Below, in pieces: positions 27,970-64,000 of a DNA stretch of 64,000 nt (positions within the stretch are counted from its first letter, which is position 1; each line of letters opens with the position of its first letter). The notes under the pieces were generated by a model. It was not told the DNA's origin and searched no databases. It saw only the letters and a program-made list of their open reading frames with translations. The position numbers were made by a program, and so were the translations under genes. Source of the DNA: Gadus chalcogrammus (lineage: Eukaryota; Chordata; Actinopteri; Gadiformes; Gadidae); NCBI RefSeq assembly GCF_026213295.1, contig NC_079428.1, positions 4,100,392 to 4,164,391 on the forward strand. The letters run 5' to 3'.

Positions 27970-30110
27970 TTCTAAATTGACTGAGTTTTTCTGCCGTTCT
28001 TTGAACAATTAAACTTCAAACTTTTCAGTTCATCAAATGAACATGGCAAAGTGTCTAACACAAAAAACAAGCAAAGAGTAAGAGCCACCCAACCCATGTA
28101 GGTCATGGTCAGACACAAAAACCAACAAACATCATACATTATAACTTAAACGGGGTAGTAACGGCAGTTAACTACCGCAAATAACCAATTGATAAAAATG
28201 GATATAGTTAATCAGGCAATAGGTAAAGAGGGTCATGGGGAAGGTCACCCCCTCACTCCATTGAGCTTCACACCCTCATCCTCCAGCAAGCTCAACCTAG
28301 GAAGCAACATCAACATCAAGAGTATCAAAGGTCCTTTCAACGAAAACTCAACTTCTCCAGTTAATGAATATTTTCAGACTTCGTGTCTCCACCTGTCATG
28401 TGTGTGGAGGAGAGGGTTGGGCTAACAGAGTGGTGAAGGCAATGACATACTATATTTTAGTGAGCATATTCTGAGATGGGAGGGGGGGAGACCTACGAAG
28501 CAGTCAGGGGGTTAGGAGGTATATTTGTGTTGAAGGCCTGTTCAAAGTCAGTCACCCCCCTTCAAACTGTGATTGGGAAAATAAATTCGAAGTGGTAGTG
28601 ATTGTAACATTGTAATGAGTCATGAGGAAAGGCTATCATCTATAAGCGAGTTGTGATCCAGGAGAGTTTAGTCATCTAATATGAACCAAGTGACAAATGC
28701 GACAAACCTCGGGCACCTCCTGATTGAGTGATCAGTGTAATGGCTAACATCCATGCGGGATGCGCTCCTCACTTATAACTAAAGTTACTCCTTAAACTGA
28801 AGGAGTCAGCCACTCGCTCTGTCTCCTTTGACGTATGGTTGGTTTAGGGTTTTTGGTACTTTGCACAAACATCCCATTCTCCAATCATCCACACACAGCA
28901 CTCATTACTGATTACTGATTGACATGCATCACTTTAACTTACTTTGCGTTAAGTTGGTTGAATAAACTATGATTGTTAATTAAAGCTATGTGTTGTCTCC
29001 TCCTTGTCATACCCGTGAGCCGGGCTGTGAGTGACGCAAACCACAACTACATTTACAATGGAGATAAATAGACGCTGTGAATCATGTTGTCCGCCAGGGG
29101 GTGACAGCGGACCATCAGCTGTTGCCGAAATCGCGATAAATTAGTTGCTGATTTTGGAGGTTATCTCATACATTTTAACAATATAATGTATTTCACCTTA
29201 TAATTTATTTGGTAAAATATAGGAATCCCGGTGGTTTAAATCGATGTCATTTAGAACAAAGCCCTACTTTTGTAGTCCTATGTTCTTCTGAATCGCCGCC
29301 ACTTAGCCTACCGCATCACCATAACAATGACTGCTTTGATTGTGCTGCCGCATCTCTTTTTCATCAGTGCTTTGGATTGAGACAGTGCCATTGATTTAAA
29401 CTCAACCCTAGCATTTGTGTTCGTGTCTACATAAGATCTCTCTGGTCCCAAACCGTCTCGTTTGCTTATGTCAGAATTTCGCTTGGCGCTGATCTCTTTA
29501 TAGTTATTATTTATTTAGTCTTTAGTTATCTATTTATACTGGTGCAATCCAACCACATCTCCCTTGCAATATTATGAGACCTATTTTCGTGATAGGTTTT
29601 AACAATTTCTATGTAGCCTACAGTATATTTAAAAATCTGTTAAATTAAATGTGAAAATATTTTGACTAGTTATTTTGTTTCGGATAATACACACTTTAAT
29701 CCAAATACATTTACTGAGTAGGCTAGAAGTCTTTTAGGTTTAGTCTAATTGGAAAAAGAAATGTAGCCCTTTGAACCTTTTTCTTAGGATGTGACGCCAA
29801 CATAATTTAGAAACCTTTTACAACCATTCGTCATGCGCAATGGTCAGGTGCAACTTTGATGGTCCTGGAACTGTTTGCACTCCAAGTACCAGGAGGGGAT
29901 GTCTTGACATATTTAAATAATATCATATTCTAGGATGGTAATTGATCATATATTTAGGACATTTGGGCCAAAATATTAGCAAGCAAAACACTTGATGGCT
30001 GGTGAAATGTAAAGGAACCATTTAGGGTAATTGTCATGATGGCGATAGTATATAGGTCTGGTGAAACGTTTTAACACAACTTACAAATGTGCGTGTGTGT
30101 GTTAGTGTGT
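27970..30110. other. Intergenic DNA, no gene recognised
   Basis: AT-rich DNA between the kelch gene and the mark2 5' region. Only short, unconvincing open frames were found. It could hold degraded transposons I cannot name. Confidence 0.5.
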
Positions 30111-30240
30111 GGGAGGGAGGCGGGGGAGAGAGAAAATAAGGAGTAAGAGAAAATAATATGAAGGGGGAGAGAGAGGATTAAAGAGAAGGGGAAAGTCAGA
30201 GAGAGGGAGCGAGAGAGAGGGGGGGGGGGAAGAGAGAGGC
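30111..30240. repeat. (GA)n-rich purine tract
   Basis: Purine-rich GAGAGAG/GGGGGA sequence just upstream of the long CA repeat at 30341. Confidence 0.8.
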
Positions 30241-30339
30241 TTCAGGACGCATATGCGTCATAGCGCATCTCCACTCTTTATTTACACTTGGAACCATATT
30301 TGCATGACCTCTCCGAGCCAAACAATAGAACGGCACCTG

Positions 30340-30455
<116 letters not shown>

Positions 30456-30499
30456 GTACTCTCCGGAAAAAGCCGAACGTACCCGAACAACACCCCTCC

Positions 30500-31776
30500 A
30501 CCCCCCCACCCCCCCAGTCGTGGTGCAAGCAGCCATGTTGCTGCGAGCTTGTTCCGGTATCAGGGCTGGATCGTGCGCATAGGCTGCCATCGGGCCCAGC
30601 TCTCTGCCTCCCCCTCTCCCCCCTTTTGCTGCGTTGACACGCACCTCCTCACGAAAAGCTCCAGCGGTGCCGCTGCTGCTCATGGATTTTTACAACCTGA
30701 TGATTCTCTCTCCGCTCGCCTCGTCACGGAAATAACAATCGGTGCGCCGTGAAGACCGGACCGACGGGTATGCGTTGCCCCCACCGCAGTGCAGCAGCAG
30801 CACGTATGAACGACCTTTATTCGGATCACGCAACGACACAAGGAAGCGCGACGACGCGGTGTGTCCGCCGTGAGTGTGGAGTTGTGTAGGTTTCCGACGG
30901 GCTGCCTTCGACTGCAACGCACCAGCCCCAGTGAGCTCCATGGGCTAACGTCGGCTAGCCGATAGCTAGCGCGACACATTCGTGTACTGGTACCGCTTGC
31001 CATGTGACCTTATTATACACAAAGTCTCCGTTCACTTTTTTGAGTCGGCTGTGTTGTTTTTGGATCGATCGCCAAGGGATAACTCTGATCGTTTTTTTTT
31101 TTTTTGGATCGGATTGTAAAATGTCGGGATCTCGCCGGTGGTTCTAACTTTTGGCCTGAAGTTTGGAGAAGACAGCGGATTTAATTTTAGAACTCCCGAG
31201 GAGAACCACCGCAACACGACAGCAGAACCCCCACCCCTCTAACCCCCTACCCGCCGCTCCGCAGAACCAGCGTCGTGGTTCGCCCGTCCGGAACCGCGGA
31301 TCTGAACGGACCGGACCTCGAACCTTTTCCCCCAACTTTTCCCTCCCCGCTAGCGACCCCAGCTAGCCCGTCACCGCCACCAGAAGCTCCTCGGTCCCCT
31401 CTCCGCCCGCTGTATGCCAATCAAAACGTGGATTTAGTTGGGTTTTGGTCAGACCTCGGCCCCAGCCACTTCAGGGTGTTTTTTCCCAGGACCGGGGCTC
31501 GTTCTTGGAACATGGGACGAGTGTCGCTGCTAGCTAGTCGCTAGCTAGCAGGCTAACAGAACTAGCCGCCGATGTGGGGGTTTCAGACTTGTTGATTCAC
31601 TAGCTATCTGTCGTGAGCTAGCTGGCTAGCACTGGGTCGGTCTGGGAGGGCTCCCACACCACCAGGTTCCTACTTTTAACAAGTTTATAAATGCCCAACA
31701 GACACTTTTAAAGAGTATCTCCGGTTTCATCTCTTCCTTCTCCTGTTTCTACAACTAAAACACAAAGCAGGCTGAG
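30500..31776 (+). promoter_or_regulatory. mark2: mark2 promoter / 5' UTR region with upstream ORFs
   Basis: GC-rich, largely repeat-free DNA before the start codon at 31777. Several GCTAGC/GCTAGCTAG motifs lie at 30950-31630. If transcribed as 5' UTR it holds at least three short upstream ORFs with in-frame stops before the start: 31121-31147, 31512-31544 and 31572-31595. The true start of transcription and any 5' UTR intron cannot be fixed from sequence. Confidence 0.5.
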
Positions 31777-60464
<28,688 letters not shown>

Positions 60465-60470
60465 GTACAG

Positions 60471-60634
<164 letters not shown>

Positions 60635-62860
60635 TTTATAGCGCATGTACGGGTGTCCACCATGTGACCAAACTGTGCGGCTCACCTCACCCCAACGCAC
60701 ATACAAACACGCACGGCCCCGCCCGCCTGCGCTGTTTTTTGTGAATGAACCGGTCCCACTACCCGTTGGGGCGTTAGTGAGCTCTTACTGGGAATTGAAC
60801 CTGTGGCCCTGGGGGGGGGGGAGGAGGAGGCCACAGTCAGCGGCGGTCTGTAACAATGCAGACTTACACACACACACGCACTCCCACACTCACGCACACA
60901 CCCGCCAGACCAGCCTATCCCTACAGGTTGCGACATGCCGATGCTCTTCCCGTCCTCCTCCTCCCCTCACTGTGCTTGCTATTCTCTTTCCCTGACGGCG
61001 TTTGGTTTCGGTCTCTCGCGCTAATCTTCCCAACACGCGGGTTGGTCCGCGTTCCCGGCCGTGAAGGTTAAGCGCCGGTGATTATGTTCTTATTGTGTCG
61101 CGTCCCACGACCAAACCTTTGAGCCACACCCCTGCTCCCATCTAGATAGCAGGTCCTGCTTGTTGTGTGGCTTCGACCGCGCGTTGTTTGGTGAGCTCAT
61201 GTTTCCGGGGCTCTGGGTTGTAAACACAACAGTTGGCTAGCTTGTAAACGCGGGGGGGGGGGGGGGGAAGGACCAGATATGGGCTTTGTAAACAGGCTGC
61301 CGTCTCCCACTCCAGCTCTTAAAGACCCAGAGATGGATGCTGACACCACGATGTTGACTATGAGGCCACAGATGCACGGTCTATAGAATGGCACACTCGA
61401 TTTCTGGATTTTAATGCAAATTAGTATTTTTTCTTTTTGCGAGTTCAAGATAAAGAAAATGTCCGCTGCGTCTTGCATGCTGGAAAACGTTCACCCTTTG
61501 AGCTTTTTTCTCTTCTCCAGAAACTGTTCTTTGCTCTCCTTCACGCATGCTCAAACTGACGTTTCTCACACACACACACTCTCACACACCCGCGCGCACA
61601 TGCCCAGACACAAACACACACACCCACCCACTCGGTCGGTCTACTCGCTCCGGTGATGATGATGATGATGATGATGTACAGTTTCCTTTTGAGTCACTAA
61701 TAAGACAGGTAAGAGTGTGTCATCCCTAAAAACAATGAACGTCCTTCACACCCACACGTGCATGCACGTGCACACACCCGCACATCTCCTAGTTCCAGCC
61801 CACCATGCCCCATCATACGGATCACCACCCCCCCCCCCCCGCCCAGCAGTCCAAGTTCATTGTTAACCATGCTGCCAAACTCATTGTGTTTCTGATGTTT
61901 GATTCTAATGTGTGTGTTTAACGCGTGTGTCATCAATCATTAATGCTACGCTTATCTTTCACGTATTCTATATTGTTTATGAGTGACCCTGTCGTTCCCG
62001 GGCGCAGCTACCTTTTATCATCAACTCAGTCCCTCAATCTTTAAGCCAAAAGTATAATGTTAAAGTGAATCCGGTGTGTAGCAAAGTTGTACCTACGTTC
62101 CCCCGGAAACCTTGCAAACGATGCCTAAATGAAGCCGGAGGAAACGCACACAACAAACGTTACCTTGACTGACTGCTCTTTTCTGATTGGCCAAATCGTG
62201 GAGAGATTCCGGGTCCCACGTCGCGCTCCTACCTCGGTAGGGGGAGTGACGTCGCACGGTCCCACTTTTGAGCCGATCAGAAACGACAGTTGCACTAGAC
62301 CGTGTTTCACCAGAGGGGGTGCTGTTTCCCCGGTTTCACTCTAGCGTCTGCTTGGTTATCTAGGAGACGGCTTTTCGCCGCCAAGTCCTTTTTGTTTTAG
62401 TGCTTAGCGCTTCCAGGGCACGACGGGGTCTCTGTGGCGTGGTGCGGGTGGGGCAGCTGTGGGCTAACCTAGCTAGTAGCCTAGCGTGCCTAGCTTAGCG
62501 CCTCGCTCCCGCTGCTACTGCCGCTGCTCGTGGCGTTTTTGAGCGGATGTGTGTTTGATGTTGTTGTTGTTGTTGTTGCTCATCATTAATGCTTTTGAAG
62601 GTTGTGCTGGTGTTGTTGTCGTACCTCATCCTCACCCCCCCTCCCCCTCCTCCCCCCCCTTCTTTACTTTTATTTATTTATGATTTCTTTCTTTGTGTAT
62701 TTTCTCTATTTTTCTGAGGCTCTCTCTTCTCGAGAATTTCCTTTCGCTTTTCTTTCGTTTTTTTTTTTCCCTCTTTAAGGCGATTAGTTGGACTTGTGAT
62801 GGAATATTAACTCGGTCGAGGCTACATGGTCCCCAGCCGTGTACTAATAACAATAATAGG

Positions 62861-62964
<104 letters not shown>

Positions 62965-63218
62965 ATAATAAGCTTTATCGTAAACACCAGCAACTAGAAT
63001 CCAAGCCACTTCTTTTCCATCACTGGCCGTGCTTGATCGATGCGTGTTTATCTTCTCTCTCTCTCTCTATTTCCAGCCCTTTGTGGTACCACTCTGCCCC
63101 GTCACTCCCTGTGATGACTAAGCTACCACATGCTTCTCTCACTCTCGCTTTCTCCCTCGTCTGTTTGTTTCGAATCTCTGGTTTCTCGCTCTTTGTCTCT
63201 CTCTCTCGGTCTTCGTAG

Positions 63219-63354
63219 TGAAGTTCCCGTCGTGGCGCTCGTGGCCCGACAGCGCTATAGGAAGAGGCATGACGAGTGGCCGGGTTCAGGGAGAGTTCAC
63301 CAACGCTTCCTCCTCCCGACTGCAGAACGGCCCACTAGAGCCACGCTCCGTCAA
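63219..63354 (+). CDS. Possible further mark2 spacer exon
   Basis: The stretch CTCTCTCTCTCGGTCTTCGTAG is a good acceptor. In the frame with one base carried in, the sequence reads KFPSWRSWPDSAIGRGMTSG and later SSRLQNGPLEP, a Ser/Arg-rich composition like the MARK spacer. The phase does not match the end of exon 15 (two bases carried), so another exon would have to lie between 60465 and 63218. The donor would be AAG/GTTGTC, which is weak. Confidence 0.25.
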
Positions 63355-64000
63355 GGTTGTCCGAGGAAAGGTTGCAGGGGAAGAAGGGATTGGGAACCCC
63401 CGATGTGCAACAGCTGATTGGCTGGGGGTGTTTGTGACGACACAGGTGTTGGTTTCCGTAACGTCTCCCGGTGGCACCATTCCCTTGCTCCAGCCAACAG
63501 TCAAAAGCTCCTCTCTAGCTCTTTCTCTTTCTCTCTGGTTCCCTCCCTAGCTCTCTCTTTCTCCCTCTTGCTCTCACTCGTTTTAAGAGACCCCCTCCCG
63601 GTAGCATTTGGCTACCGTGGCAACGCTTGAAGCCAAGTAGAAGCTGGAGTAGTGCCCCCCCCCCCCCTCCCTCCCCCATTGCAAACACCCCGTTAGCCCT
63701 CTGTCTCTAGGAGCAGAGCGCTGGCCGTCGCCTGGGGGTCAAACGTTCCCCACCAGGGGGAGCTCTCAGAGGAGACCCACACTGGGGACGGTCCGTCTCG
63801 TACGACGCAGGGAATACAAGTGGAGGTCTGAGTCAGTCAGGTCGGCCCATTAGGACCGGCCGCGGCGGGGGGGGGGGGGGAGGGGTCTATCTGACCCAGC
63901 TCACAGTGCAGCCTTTGGCGTCCGCCGCCACATGAACTCAGACTCACCCCCCTCCTCTCCCTGGCACTGCTCTTTTATTTTTTTTATAGACTTTGATCTC

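Noticed and set aside
28840..29050. Possible LTR-like end near AATAAACTATG and CTTGTCATACCC
   Set aside because: Only vague resemblance to fish retroelement tails. No paired terminal repeat, primer-binding site or pol-like frame was seen.
63703..63820. Candidate mark2 exon after CTGTCTCTAG
   Set aside because: An acceptor-like site is present and one frame gives a Ser/Arg-rich peptide, but no frame fits the phase of exon 15 together with MARK spacer similarity.

Overview
This 64 kb window is nuclear DNA from a ray-finned fish. The genes are intron-rich with GT-AG introns and very GC-rich coding exons. The non-coding DNA is packed with hAT-type miniature transposons, a tRNA-derived SINE and an extreme density of (CA/GT)n and (CT/GA)n microsatellites, many over 100 bp. 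That density is typical of gadiform (cod-like) genomes; the lineage is an inference, while 'teleost' is well supported.

Four protein-coding genes were found, all on the + strand. (1) 2497-5969: the last four coding exons of an HSP70-family-12 gene, best matched to hspa12b. Its 5' part is lost in or upstream of a 100-N assembly gap (2363-2462). (2) 9168-16602: a complete 12-exon cct7 gene (TCP-1/CCT chaperonin subunit eta, 546 aa), with Ets and ZNF143-like promoter sites and a canonical AATAAA. (3) 17962-27500: a complete 13-exon gene for a 584-aa protein with an unrecognised N-terminal domain, a basic/acidic linker with an AT-hook, and a C-terminal kelch propeller. (4) 31777-60464 and beyond: mark2 (MARK/PAR-1 serine/threonine kinase), with a short first coding exon, a 15 kb first intron, exons for the whole kinase and UBA domains, and part of the spacer. 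Its 3' end lies outside the window. Exon phases were checked junction by junction for all four genes and stay in frame throughout.

Layout: 1-2362 microsatellites with no assigned gene; 2497-5969 hspa12b 3' exons, with a nested miniature transposon and a foldback element in its introns; 5970-9050 intergenic; 9050-17200 cct7; 17800-27960 AT-hook/kelch gene; 27970-30250 intergenic; about 30500-64000 mark2.

The genes are unrelated housekeeping or signalling loci: an atypical Hsp70, cytosolic folding of actin and tubulin, a probable chromatin protein, and microtubule/polarity kinase signalling. They do not form a functional cluster. I found no new gene system. The points most worth following are structural: an hspa12b exon sandwiched between complementary (GT)n and (AC)n tracts; two inverted hAT miniature elements bracketing cct7 exon 4; a cct7 intron made almost wholly of a 28-bp minisatellite whose last unit supplies the 3' splice site; a near-perfect 28-bp hairpin in the kelch gene; a shared foldback element family; and a 700-bp CTCTAG-rich tract in mark2 full of splice-acceptor look-alikes.
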